A stretch of 64,000 nucleotides of DNA from CALBJU01 sp965247125 (GTDB lineage Bacteria > Bacteroidota > Rhodothermia > Rhodothermales > UBA10348): the NCBI GenBank assembly GCA_965247125.1, contig CBDFGO010000002.1:1364001-1428000 (forward strand), given 5' to 3'. How positions within the stretch are numbered: position 1 is the first letter of the stretch; every line of letters starts with the position of its first letter. Positions 16,806 to 25,623 of the stretch are shown here, in pieces. Position numbers and translations under genes: made by a program. The notes beneath the pieces are model-generated. The model saw only the letters and a list, made by a program, of their open reading frames with translations, searched no databases and was not told where the DNA came from.

Positions 16806-19754
16806 CTATTCGTTGTTTTCCTCTTCGGGCACTTCTTCGATCACTTCGATTTCTTCCTTTTCATTTTCGTCGGCCGCCATCGCATCGAGATCTACTACGG
16901 CCGCTTCTGCACCCTTTTGACTTCTTTTCAGTTCCGCCGAGAGATATTTCCCGGTAGCTGACTTTTGCTTTGCCAGCGCCTCAGGAGTACCGGAAAATAG
17001 AACCTGACCGCCTCCGTCTCCCCCATCGGGGCCCAGGTCAATCACGAAATCAGCCACCTTGACAACGTCTAGATTGTGTTCGATCACCAACACCGTATTG
17101 CCTTTTCTCACAAGGGCCTGGAGGACCGCGAGAAGATGACGAATGTCTTCGAAATGTAGTCCCGTCGTCGGTTCGTCGAGTATGTAGAGCGTTTTTCCAG
17201 TACCAGGCCGGGAGAGCTCTTTTGCGAGCTTTACTCGTTGAGCTTCTCCACCTGATATGGTCGTGGCCTGCTGGCCCAATCTGATATAGCCCAATCCGAC
17301 GGAATGCAGGGTACGCAGTTTTCGTTCTATTCGCGGAATGTACTCAAAGAAGCCGAGCGCCTCCTCCACAGTCATCTCGAGGACGTCAGCGATGCTCTTT
17401 CCTTTGAAGCGTACTTCCAGCGTTTCCACATTGTACCGGCGCGAATAACAGGTCTCACACTCCACGTACACATTCGGGAGGAAGTTCATCTCAAGCTTGA
17501 TAATGCCCGCTCCCTTGCACGTTTCGCATCGTCCGCCTTTGACGTTGAACGAGAATCGTCCCGGCTTGTATCCCCGAATCTTAGATTCAGGAAGTTGAGC
17601 ATAGAGGTCCCGAATATTTCCAAAAAGCCCAGCGTATGTGGCGGGATTGGACCTCGGTGTTCGTCCAATGGGACTCTGGTCGATCTCAATCACCTTGTCG
17701 ACATGTTCGAGTCCGGTAATCTCCTTGAACGGGAGGGGAACGCGTTTTGCGTTGTGAAAATTCTCTGCCAGGATCGGATACAATGTCTGATTGATCAGGC
17801 TCGATTTACCCGATCCGGAAACACCCGTCACACAGCTGAAGGTGCCCAGGGGCAGGCGAAAGGTGTCTCCCTTTAGATTGTGCCCCCTCGCCTCGATCAA
17901 CTCAATCCATGCCCCGTTTCCTGGTCGACGAGTCGCGGGGATGGCAATTGACTTCTCTCGGCGCAGGTATGCCGTTGTCAGACTCGACGTTCCGTTCCAC
18001 CCCAGCGGAAGATCCTCTGGTTTTGAAGCGCCAACGACATGTCCACCGAGCTCGCCAGCTCCGGGACCCAAGTCAATGACGTAATCGGCTGCCTCGATCA
18101 TTTCCCGATCGTGCTCGACGACCAGGATCGAGTTCTCGAGGTCCCTGAGTTGCTTCAGCGATTCGATCAGCCGTTCATTGTCCCGCGCGTGCAGGCCGAT
18201 GGAAGGCTCATCGAGGACGTATAAGACGCCCGTCAGCTGCGTTCCTATCTGCGTCGCGAGGCGGATGCGCTGACTTTCGCCACCCGAAAGCGTGCGCGCA
18301 CTCCGATCCAGATTCAAGTACCCCACGCCCACATTGAGCATGAAATCGAGGCGCTCGACTATTTCCTTCAGGATAGGCTTGGCAATTACAGCCTGTCGAT
18401 CCGACAGTTGGACGGCCCTTAAAAAATCTCGAAGGTGAGCCAGATCCATCCTGGTCAGCTGATCGATAGAATGGTCGGCAAACTTGAATGCGAGGCTCTC
18501 AGCCCGGAGACGTCCGCCTCCACACTTCACGCAGTCGGCGTGGCGCATGAACGCCTCGGCCCAGCGCCTCGAGGTGTTCGAAGAAGTGTTTTCATACGTA
18601 TGCCATACGTGGGCATACACGCCGCTGAACCGATGTTTGTAGGTGACTTCTCGGTCCTTGTACTTATAGACGATGTCAAATTGTTCTTCGCCCGCGCCTT
18701 CGAGCAGGACCCGCATGTGTTCCTCGGTGAATTCGGCGAGGGGCGTGTCGAAGTCAAATCCAACGCTGTCTGCAACGGCCTGTACCTGGGAAAAAATCCA
18801 GATATCTCGGGGCACGCCCAGAGGAATGATCCCACCCTCCGCGATAGATTTCGATTTGTCCGGCATAATCAGATCGGCATCGAGCTCCTTCTTCGATCCA
18901 AGGCCGTGACAATCCGGACACGCTCCGTATGGGGAGTTGAATGAAAAGGTGTTGGGCGATGGATCATCGTAGGAAACCCCATCCTCCGGGCAAAACAAGT
19001 GCCGACTGAACAGGTGGTCTCCCTGCTCCTCCGGCCCACCGACGACCTGAGCGATGATGGTACCGCCCCCCATCCCAAGAGCTGTCTCCACAGACTGACT
19101 AATGCGAGTTCTGATGCCTGGTTTTATCACCACCCGATCAACCACGACTTCGATGTCGTGCGTCTTGTAGCGGTCGACTTTCATGCCTCTTTCGATCTCG
19201 CTGATCTTGCCGTCGACACGGACCCGCTGAAATCCCTGCTTGCCGACCTGATCGAATAGTTCGCGGTAGTGGCCCTTCCTGCCCTTCACGAGGGGTGCCA
19301 GCAGCATGACGCGCGAGCCTTCGGCGAGCGCGAGAATCCCGTCGATAATCTCGTCGTCGCTCTGTTTTCGCATGAGCCCTCCCGAAACATGCGAATAGGC
19401 GATCGATGCACGAGCATAGAGGAGGCGCAGAAAATCATAGATCTCCGTGACCGTTCCCACGGTCGAGCGAGGATTACGGCTTACCGTTTTCTGCTCAATT
19501 GCGATGACTGGCGAGAGACCGTCGATGAAATCCACATCCGGCCGCTCCATCATTCCCAGGAATTGCCTCGCGTACGCCGAGAGGCTCTCCATATAGCGGC
19601 GTTGACCCTCTGCGTAAATCGTATCAAAGGCAAGCGAAGACTTTCCAGATCCTGACAGACCCGTGATGACCACCAGACGATTCCTCGGAATGTCCAGGTC
19701 TACATTTTTAAGGTTGTGCTCGCGTGCTCCGCGAATGACGATCTGCTCGTTCAT
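16806..19754 (-). CDS. uvrA: Excinuclease ABC subunit A
   Basis: 982 residues, slightly longer than the usual 940 or so because of an acidic C-terminal tail (rich in Glu, about 40 residues). The start MNEQIVIRGAREHNLKNVDL is canonical. Both Walker A motifs (GLSGSGKSSLAFDTIYAEGQ and GVSGSGKSSLINQTLY) and both signature regions (TLSGGESQRIRLA; TISGGEAQRVKLAKELS) are present. The second zinc module (CETCKGAG...VECETC) is intact. The first reads CPED...CPDC, so one of the four expected cysteines is Asp. UvrA dimers scan DNA for bulky lesions and load UvrB for nucleotide excision repair. It leads a three-gene run with the 132-residue protein and the M24 peptidase. Confidence 0.98.
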   Translation of the reverse strand: MNEQIVIRGAREHNLKNVDLDIPRNRLVVITGLSGSGKSSLAFDTIYAEGQRRYMESLSAYARQFLGMMERPDVDFIDGLSPVIAIEQKTVSRNPRSTVGTVTEIYDFLRLLYARASIAYSHVSGGLMRKQSDDEIIDGILALAEGSRVMLLAPLVKGRKGHYRELFDQVGKQGFQRVRVDGKISEIERGMKVDRYKTHDIEVVVDRVVIKPGIRTRISQSVETALGMGGGTIIAQVVGGPEEQGDHLFSRHLFCPEDGVSYDDPSPNTFSFNSPYGACPDCHGLGSKKELDADLIMPDKSKSIAEGGIIPLGVPRDIWIFSQVQAVADSVGFDFDTPLAEFTEEHMRVLLEGAGEEQFDIVYKYKDREVTYKHRFSGVYAHVWHTYENTSSNTSRRWAEAFMRHADCVKCGGGRLRAESLAFKFADHSIDQLTRMDLAHLRDFLRAVQLSDRQAVIAKPILKEIVERLDFMLNVGVGYLNLDRSARTLSGGESQRIRLATQIGTQLTGVLYVLDEPSIGLHARDNERLIESLKQLRDLENSILVVEHDREMIEAADYVIDLGPGAGELGGHVVGASKPEDLPLGWNGTSSLTTAYLRREKSIAIPATRRPGNGAWIELIEARGHNLKGDTFRLPLGTFSCVTGVSGSGKSSLINQTLYPILAENFHNAKRVPLPFKEITGLEHVDKVIEIDQSPIGRTPRSNPATYAGLFGNIRDLYAQLPESKIRGYKPGRFSFNVKGGRCETCKGAGIIKLEMNFLPNVYVECETCYSRRYNVETLEVRFKGKSIADVLEMTVEEALGFFEYIPRIERKLRTLHSVGLGYIRLGQQATTISGGEAQRVKLAKELSRPGTGKTLYILDEPTTGLHFEDIRHLLAVLQALVRKGNTVLVIEHNLDVVKVADFVIDLGPDGGDGGGQVLFSGTPEALAKQKSATGKYLSAELKRSQKGAEAAVVDLDAMAADENEKEEIEVIEEVPEEENNE

Positions 19755-19916
19755 CCTTGCGTCAATGGAGGTAGAGAGTCAGCCGTCCGAATTTCGGGCT
19801 GATCAATCGGAGATAAACACATCCGCGGGCCAATCGTTTCAGCTCTTCGATATCAAAAAGTTGAGACTCGTTTCCTGGCCTCCCGCCGTTCCTCCTTGAC
19901 GTGCGCCGAGTTAGAG

Positions 19917-20669
19917 TCAGAGAACGAACGGGATGATTGCCTTACGCTCGGAGGCGTATGAGGGAAATTGATGGCGATACCACTGGTGGTGGGCCATCGC
20001 CCTCGGAGTAAGATTGGCAGCCGTCCATATCGCAAAGGAAAGTGCGGGAAGCGTGCCTGCCAGAACGGCGAATCCTGCCCATTCGACAATTTCTCCCAGG
20101 TAGTTCGGGCACGATATCCATTTGAAAAGTCCGCCGTGCGGAATTCGATAATCCAGATTGCTCGACTCACGAAGGTGGATCAGTTGAGTGTCGGCGAGGA
20201 GATTTGTAGTCGCGCCAAGTACAAAAAGCGACAGGCCCAGCCAGGTGGTCCATGCGTTCCAGAAACCCGTAGTATCGAGATGGCTCAGTGCAAGACCGTT
20301 CAGGCCTCCGTTGACCGAGTTGAAGAAGATGGCCGACAGCATGATCACGACTGGCATGCTCCTGCCAGCCCACCTCGCCCTGAATGGATAAATCCACGCA
20401 CGATGTACATAGTGCACTATCCAGAGTCCGGCCAACAGGACGACACCCGGCGTGAGATTGGACTCCGCGACGAGATAGAACATTATCAGCGCCAACGGAG
20501 AGACGGACTCCATGATGAGCCAACCCACGCGATGTGGAATGGTTGGGCCCCACGATTCTTTCGCGTACCGACCGTAGGGCGCCGTGCGCAGAAGCAACAC
20601 CACAAACGTGATAGCCGCCAACGCTATCCAGATCCACGTCCAGAAATGTAGTGAGCCTGGAATACTCAT
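19917..20669 (-). CDS. Steroid 5-alpha-reductase-like membrane protein
   Basis: 250 residues with about six membrane segments. The C-terminal part carries the family signature: a basic loop (LRESSNLDYRIPHGGLFKWIS) followed by CPNYLGEIVEWAGFAVL and a terminal YASERKAIIPFVL. These match the 3-oxo-5-alpha-steroid 4-dehydrogenase/DUF1295 group, which reduce C=C bonds in steroids, polyprenols or fatty chains with NADPH. The bacterial substrate is not known. It lies downstream of the rpoZ terminator and 162 bp upstream of uvrA, so it is probably a separate unit. Confidence 0.82.
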   Translation of the reverse strand: MSIPGSLHFWTWIWIALAAITFVVLLLRTAPYGRYAKESWGPTIPHRVGWLIMESVSPLALIMFYLVAESNLTPGVVLLAGLWIVHYVHRAWIYPFRARWAGRSMPVVIMLSAIFFNSVNGGLNGLALSHLDTTGFWNAWTTWLGLSLFVLGATTNLLADTQLIHLRESSNLDYRIPHGGLFKWISCPNYLGEIVEWAGFAVLAGTLPALSFAIWTAANLTPRAMAHHQWYRHQFPSYASERKAIIPFVL

Positions 20670-20719
20670 TTCGGGTCACCCACGAAGTGCGTCAATAAAT
20701 CGGTGCGTCCCGATCATAC

Positions 20720-20755
20720 AAAAAAAGTGGGGCGGCTGCCACGCAGCCGCCCCAC
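20720..20755 (-). terminator. Intrinsic terminator of rpoZ
   Basis: A 12-bp perfect GC-rich stem (20727-20738 with 20744-20755, loop of 5) is followed on the - strand by seven T residues (20726-20720). It lies 48 bp past the rpoZ stop and points in its direction, separating rpoZ from the reductase-like gene. Confidence 0.9.
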
Positions 20756-20802
20756 CAGGAACACATAATCTTTTAATGTCGACTAGAGCATCTTAATATT
20801 GA

Positions 20803-21114
20803 CTAAAACAGGCTCTGAACGTCGTCTTCCGTCGGCTTGCGGAAATAGATGTCACTGGCCTCCATTTCGTCGATCGCCATTTCCGTTGGTTCGGCCTTGG
20901 CTTCGTATTCGAGAGAAACCTTTGCCTGCTCCTCCTGAAAACGTGGGTCTTCCAATTCCTGTTCAAAACCCTCGAAGTAGGCAAGTTTGTCGTCCAATTC
21001 AGATTTGACCTTCGACGAGATTTGCCTTGAGCGCTTGGAAAGAATAGCTACAGACTCAAAAAGGTTGCCTGTCATCGCCGCGAGGCGGTTCATATCGATC
21101 GTTTTGATCGCCAT
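20803..21114 (-). CDS. rpoZ: DNA-directed RNA polymerase omega subunit, Bacteroidota type
   Basis: 103 residues from the ATG at 21114 (MAIKTIDMNRLAAMTGN); the open frame runs 24 codons further upstream, but that extension is not protein-like. The pattern NLFESVAILSKRSRQIS...ELDDKLAYFEGFEQELED matches the omega-like subunit of Bacteroidota and Rhodothermota, where the protein is longer than in Proteobacteria and ends in an acidic segment. It stabilises the beta-prime subunit. It is a single-gene unit closed by a strong terminator. Confidence 0.85.
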   Translation of the reverse strand: MAIKTIDMNRLAAMTGNLFESVAILSKRSRQISSKVKSELDDKLAYFEGFEQELEDPRFQEEQAKVSLEYEAKAEPTEMAIDEMEASDIYFRKPTEDDVQSLF

Positions 21115-21335
21115 ATGGGTGGGGAGTCGATTCGAAAAATAAAGTGGCTTCGTCGCGCCAGTTCGCTGGGACCTGCTTATTGTCATATCCCCCTCTTCTG
21201 GTTTCTCCTATACGCAATCTTCACAAATCCTGCTTCGTTCGCTTCTTCAGAAATAAGGCGATTGAACCGCTTAAGCGTCTTCAGTCCCCGTCGATACTTC
21301 CGACAGGCCGAAAATCGCTAGAAAGGGACTCCAAC

Positions 21336-22817
21336 ATGCTTCATATACGCTTAAAATCAACGATTCTGTTCGCATTTTCGTTGTTCATCATCATCTCCGG
21401 GTGTGATGTTTTTTCTTCCGACTCCAAAGATGGCGCAGGAACCATTACGTTGTCGGGTCAGCTTTTGAACAACACGACCAATAATCCAGTCACCGAGGGA
21501 TTCGTTCGTGTACTACCCTTCGACCTTCTTTTCGAAGCTGATGATGCTGGAAATTTTTCGTTTGAAGTGGATATTGACAGCACCATGGAGCTCCAGGTGA
21601 CTGCTTCCGCAGACGGTTTCGCGTCGCAGACGTTTAACATCCTTGCTCTCGCCGATAGAGTTATCGAAGTCCCGGTTTTCCACCTTATTCCGCTGATTGC
21701 AGAACGAGCAACTTCTGGACTGGCGTCCAACATGATCCTGTTGTCGCAGTCTCACTCCTCCATCGGTGTTCGCGAATCAGGCTCTGAAGAGCTGGCAAGT
21801 ATGACTTTTCTGCTCGCCGACTCGATAGGTAATCCGGTAATTTTGGATCAGTCGGCCGACGTTCAATTCCGATTTGGAGTTCAACCAGGTGGAGGCGAGT
21901 TCATTTCGCCTACCAGTACACCCACCGATAATAACGGTGAAGTAACCGTTTACCTCTCATCAGGAACGCGGGCGGGAGTCGTTCAGATAATTGCTGAAAC
22001 AACCGTTGATGGACGCTTCATCAGATCCCAACCTGTCGCAGTCACGATTCATGGTGGACTGCCGGATCAAACACATTTTACTCTTGGGCCACAACGCAGA
22101 AATTTCCCAGGCCTGAACGCTTTTGGCCTGATCAACCCCATGAGCGTGATCCTGGGTGACCAGTACAGTAATCCCGTGCGAATCGGAACCGCCGTGTATT
22201 TCGAAACCACGCACGGTGTCATCGAAGGCTCGGTGTTGACCAGCGAGCAGGGTCAGGGAACCGTCAATCTTCTTTCAGCCAATCCTCTGCCCGGGGACGG
22301 TATTGCACACATCGTCGCCCGTACCGCGAACGATCAGCAGGAAATTGTGAGCGACATCATTCCCGTCATATTTTCGGGAACGCCGGTCATGACCGTAACG
22401 CCAAGCACTGCGATAATCAATCAGTTCTACACCTTTACGGTCACGGATTACAACGGAAATCCGCTTGTTCAGGGAACGAATATCACTGTCGCAATCGGTG
22501 GTAAGGCTGTGAAGGTAACCGGAAGTACAAACCGGGTTCTGGATGATTCGGCCTTCTCAGGCGGAATCGACTATGTACACGTAGTTCGTGGACCAGGCAT
22601 TACGGAGTTTTCATTCGTGGTCTCTGAGGATATTGATCCTCTGGATCCACAGACTCCTCAGCTTGACGCCATCTCGATTTCGACTTCCGGCGGAAATGGA
22701 AGTCTCGAGATCGTCCTCAGTGGAGTCGGAGAACCGTTTTCAGATACAGACGGTGTGTCCAGACTTCGTATGGCGGACGGGAGCTATCGATTTGAATTCT
22801 CAGGAGCCAGGTTCTAG
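21336..22817 (+). CDS. Lipoprotein with carboxypeptidase-regulatory and Ig-like (Big-type) domains
   Basis: 493 residues from the ATG at 21336, preceded by GAAAGG; the open frame extends 64 codons upstream but only this start gives a clean lipoprotein signal (LFAFSLFIIISGC, Cys23). Residues about 35-110 form a carboxypeptidase-regulatory-like beta domain (TLSGQLLNNTTNNPVTEGFVRV). Residues about 140-340 contain two Big_1/invasin-like repeats (PTDNNGEVTVYLSSGTRAG; ILGDQYSNPVRIGTAVYFE). The likely role is an outer-membrane-anchored surface or periplasmic structural protein. It is followed by the IS-interrupted regulatory-domain gene. Confidence 0.8.
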   Translation: MLHIRLKSTILFAFSLFIIISGCDVFSSDSKDGAGTITLSGQLLNNTTNNPVTEGFVRVLPFDLLFEADDAGNFSFEVDIDSTMELQVTASADGFASQTFNILALADRVIEVPVFHLIPLIAERATSGLASNMILLSQSHSSIGVRESGSEELASMTFLLADSIGNPVILDQSADVQFRFGVQPGGGEFISPTSTPTDNNGEVTVYLSSGTRAGVVQIIAETTVDGRFIRSQPVAVTIHGGLPDQTHFTLGPQRRNFPGLNAFGLINPMSVILGDQYSNPVRIGTAVYFETTHGVIEGSVLTSEQGQGTVNLLSANPLPGDGIAHIVARTANDQQEIVSDIIPVIFSGTPVMTVTPSTAIINQFYTFTVTDYNGNPLVQGTNITVAIGGKAVKVTGSTNRVLDDSAFSGGIDYVHVVRGPGITEFSFVVSEDIDPLDPQTPQLDAISISTSGGNGSLEIVLSGVGEPFSDTDGVSRLRMADGSYRFEFSGARF

Positions 22818-23913
22818 AGACCGCTCTCGAAGATCATTAGACATTCGTGGGGAAACGGTTGAGAGGCAGGCGCGTCTCAACTGCAGCCAGACCCTCGATG
22901 CCGTGTACTCCCGCTCCCTCCTCGTCTTCTTCGTCCTCCTGATTGCCCCTGTCCCCGATGGTGCCACCCAGACGCAGCAGATCGCCAGAGCCCGTCTCGA
23001 AGGCAGCGTCTTTGACCTGGCCACAGGCAATCCCCTGGAAGGAGCCCACATATTCATCTCGCGCTCTTCAATCGGTGCTGTATCCGACACGGATGGCGCC
23101 TTCCGGTTCTTGCTCCCCCTCGGGGCCAACCGCATTGTCGTTTCTCGGGTAGGTCATAAAACCCAGATACACGATGTAATGGTCCGCGCGCCCAGATCCT
23201 ATTTGTTGAATTTCGAGCTCGAAGAAGAAGTGATCGTGCTGGGCGATCTCACGATATCGGATGTGCGCGATAAGAAATGGGATAAGCGCCTGGAAAAATT
23301 TAAAACCTTTTTTATCGGCTCGACAGCAAATGCCCGAGAAGTTGAAATCCTGAATCCGGAAATCCTTGACCTTACCGAGCAGGATGGAACACTGGTTGCA
23401 AGCGCAGAAACACCGTTGCTTATTGAAAATCAGGCCCTGGGATACAGAATTGAGCATCATCTCCATCATTTTGTAGTGGATGGAGAGGAGACGTGGCAGG
23501 ACGGGGAGTCTTTTTTCATAAAGATGACTCCGGCAGACGAAAAACAAGCCCAGAAGTGGGGAAAAAATCGACTGAAGGCGTATCGGGGATCTGCTCAACA
23601 CTTTTTCAATGGGATGATGCGTAATCGTAGCCGGCAGGAAGGCTTTCAAGTGTTTCATGTCGAAGACCCCGGAGAAGTGAGCGACGTGTCGGAAGCCGAG
23701 CGAAATTCGATAGCACCACTCAGAAAACCACAGTTCGCCGTCAACCCCTACATATACCTGTCGGAGGGACCTTCAGAACAAGACTTCATCCTCGACTTCA
23801 ACGACTACCTTCAGATCGTCTACACTCGGGAAAGAGAAGACCGTGCGTATGTGCAGTGGCAGAAGGTCTATCACTCCGGCGAAGTAAGGAGTATGCAACA
23901 CTCCTGGATCCGA

Positions 23914-23922
23914 TTGCAGAAC
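23914..23922. repeat. Left target-site duplication of the IS256-type element
   Basis: TTGCAGAAC immediately before the element; the same nine bases follow its right end. The match could extend one base further to a G. Confidence 0.85.
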
Positions 23923-25307
23923 GAGCTATGCCCAAAAGTTGTGTATGGAAGGTTTAGGCAGCGTGTCGTTCTGATGTAATTCCGTCGGTGAATTTGATTC
24001 CTTTTTTTACAAGTTGCAATAGGTGCGGTGCATTCAGTTTCCTCCACTTCTTCTGAGCCTCTTTACATAGACGGAAGGCCATTGCAAGAGCTGTTTCTCG
24101 GCTCAGACATCCCCTCGTTTTGGCGGTCCTGAGGCGCACGGTCGCGAACGTAGATTCGATCGGATTTGTGCTCCGAAGATGGATCCAGTGTTCTGCCGGA
24201 AAGTCATAAAAAGCGAGCAGTTCTTCTCGGTCTTTCACCAGAATCTCTGCTGCTTTCGGATACTTTTGCTGGTAGGCTTTGATGAAAAACAGAAGGGCGC
24301 TCTCTGCCTGCTTTTTTGTTTCTGCTGTATAGATCTGCGTGAGGTGACCTTTTGCCTTCTTCTGAACGGACTTGGGCAGGCGGTTGAGCACATTTGCTGT
24401 CTTGTGCACCCAACAGCGTGCGGCTCGCGTCTCGGGATAAACTTCTGCGAGAGCACTCCAGAATCCCATGGCTCCATCGGCAACAGCCAGCTTCGGTCCT
24501 TGATCCAGCCCGCGGTGCCTCAGCTCCAGGAGCAACTCTCGCCACGACTGCTTGCTCTCGCGAAAGCCGTCCTCGAGTGCTATAAGCTCCTTCCTTCCAT
24601 CGGCCGTAGCGCCGATCACGACCAGCAGACACAGTTTCTGTTTATCCATGCGTACGTTTACGTGAATACCGTCGGCCCAGAAATAGACGTAGTGCTTCTC
24701 CTTCAGGCTCCGCTTTTGCCAGTCTTCGTGCTCCCTTGTCCAAAGCGTCTTCAGGCGCGCAATCGTCGAGGAGGTCAGCCCTGGGGCATCAGGACCAACA
24801 AGGGCCGAGAGCGCTGCCTCAAAGCCGCCCGTTGAAACTCCCTTCAGGTACAACCATGGAATGAGAGCCTCAAGCGAGCGGCTCTTGCGGAGGTAGGCTG
24901 GTAGTATCGAACTGCGGAAACCGATTCTATCCTCACCCCGACCCGTACGGTCGCGTATGCGGGGCATCTTTACAGCGACCTCCCCGATACCAGTCAAAAT
25001 CTTCCTCTCTGGCAGATATCCATTGCGAACGATGCGGTGGCGATTCTCTTCGTCGCGCAGGAACTGGTAGCGCTGGCAGAAAGCTTCAACCTCGGCCTCA
25101 ACGGCTGTGGCCAGCATCTTTGCGGCCCCTGTTCGCAATACTTCTGTCAACACATCCTCTGTGCTATTGTAGTTCTCGTTCTCGTGTGCGTTATTCGTCT
25201 TCATGGGCGGTGTATCCTCCAATCTTCGGATTGACAATGACGTAATCATCATCAGGATACGCCGCCTATACCTTTTTCACCCGTACACAACTTTCGGGGT
25301 TAACTCT
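23923..25307. mobile_element. Complete IS256-family insertion sequence, 1385 bp
   Basis: The element is bounded by imperfect terminal inverted repeats of about 26 bp: left GAGCTATGCCCAAAAGTTGT... and right end, read in reverse complement, GAGTTAACCCCGAAAGTTGT..., 21 of 26 identical. A 9-bp target duplication flanks it, as expected for IS256 (8-9 bp). It holds one full-length transposase on the - strand. Intact ends, intact transposase and a perfect target duplication suggest recent movement. Only one copy is in the window. Confidence 0.93.
23954..25204 (-). CDS. IS256-family (mutator-type) transposase
   Basis: 416 residues from the ATG at 25204 (MKTNNAHENENYN), with GGAGG 10 bp upstream; an upstream in-frame Met at 25252 is less likely. 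The catalytic core is recognisable: YFWADGIHVNVR (first Asp), LAVADGAMGFWSALAEVYP (second Asp), the conserved RCWVHKTANVLNRLPKS, and STNPIESTFATVRLRT containing the catalytic Glu. It carries out cut-and-paste or copy-out transposition of the element. The length matches full-length family members. Confidence 0.96.
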   Translation of the reverse strand: MKTNNAHENENYNSTEDVLTEVLRTGAAKMLATAVEAEVEAFCQRYQFLRDEENRHRIVRNGYLPERKILTGIGEVAVKMPRIRDRTGRGEDRIGFRSSILPAYLRKSRSLEALIPWLYLKGVSTGGFEAALSALVGPDAPGLTSSTIARLKTLWTREHEDWQKRSLKEKHYVYFWADGIHVNVRMDKQKLCLLVVIGATADGRKELIALEDGFRESKQSWRELLLELRHRGLDQGPKLAVADGAMGFWSALAEVYPETRAARCWVHKTANVLNRLPKSVQKKAKGHLTQIYTAETKKQAESALLFFIKAYQQKYPKAAEILVKDREELLAFYDFPAEHWIHLRSTNPIESTFATVRLRTAKTRGCLSRETALAMAFRLCKEAQKKWRKLNAPHLLQLVKKGIKFTDGITSERHAA

Positions 25308-25316
25308 TGCAGAACG
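25308..25316. repeat. Right target-site duplication of the IS256-type element
   Basis: TTGCAGAAC, identical to 23914-23922, directly after the right inverted repeat. Confidence 0.85.
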
Positions 25317-25557
25317 GCCCCGCAACACTGGACCCACAGGGAAATAATCTCAATCCGTACGCGGTCGCTTACTACGGATACATGTCCTTCGAGCGCCTGG
25401 CCGATCTCCTTCCCAAGGAATATCGACCCAACTAGCGCTAGCGATGTGTAATTCAAAGGGTTAGGTAGGCCGTTCATTTTTCTGGTTTGGCGAGTTCTTC
25501 CCCATCGCTTCATCAAGGGATTTATCCACATTCCCTAGGTTTACTTGATTGTGATTA

Positions 25558-25577
25558 CCTAACTGATTACTGTTAGG
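25558..25577. promoter_or_regulatory. Inverted repeat upstream of the TonB-dependent receptor
   Basis: CCTAAC - 8 nt - GTTAGG, a perfect 6-bp dyad 47 bp before the receptor start. It has no T-run and could be an operator. The binding protein is unknown. Confidence 0.4.
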
Positions 25578-25591
25578 AATCGCCTTTATTT

Positions 25592-25611
25592 CCTACCTAC
25601 CTACCTACCTA
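25592..25611. repeat. CCTA tetranucleotide tandem repeat, five units
   Basis: Five exact CCTA copies (plus a trailing C) lie 12 bp upstream of the receptor ATG, in the 5' leader or promoter. Such tracts are prone to slippage and could alter promoter spacing or translation. Whether the copy number varies cannot be seen here. Confidence 0.85.
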
Positions 25612-25623
25612 CACTTTTTGGAC

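Larger units (their letters stand above)
22903..25435 (+). pseudogene. Carboxypeptidase-regulatory-domain protein interrupted by an IS256-family element
   Basis: The 5' part (340 codons from the GTG at 22903) has a signal peptide (SLLVFFVLLIAPVPDGATQ) and a regulatory-like domain (RLEGSVFDLATGNPLEGAHIF), then a long region typical of Bacteroidota proteins that pair such a domain with an uncharacterised C-terminal part. The frame runs into the insertion sequence at 23922. The missing C-terminus is found after the element, at 25310-25435, reading PATLDPQGNNLNPYAVAYYG... and ending LLPKEYRPN before TAG. After in-silico removal of the element and one target copy, this tail is one base out of frame, so a small indel near 25317-25325 is also needed to explain it. 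The gene is broken as it stands. Confidence 0.8.

Noticed and set aside
22588..22902. N-terminal extension of the IS-interrupted gene
   Set aside because: It overlaps the preceding lipoprotein gene in another frame. A GTG at 22903 followed by a signal peptide is the natural start.
25203..25451. 82-codon + strand ORF crossing the right end of the IS element
   Set aside because: It runs from inside the element into the flank in a frame without protein character. The protein-like tail is in a different frame.
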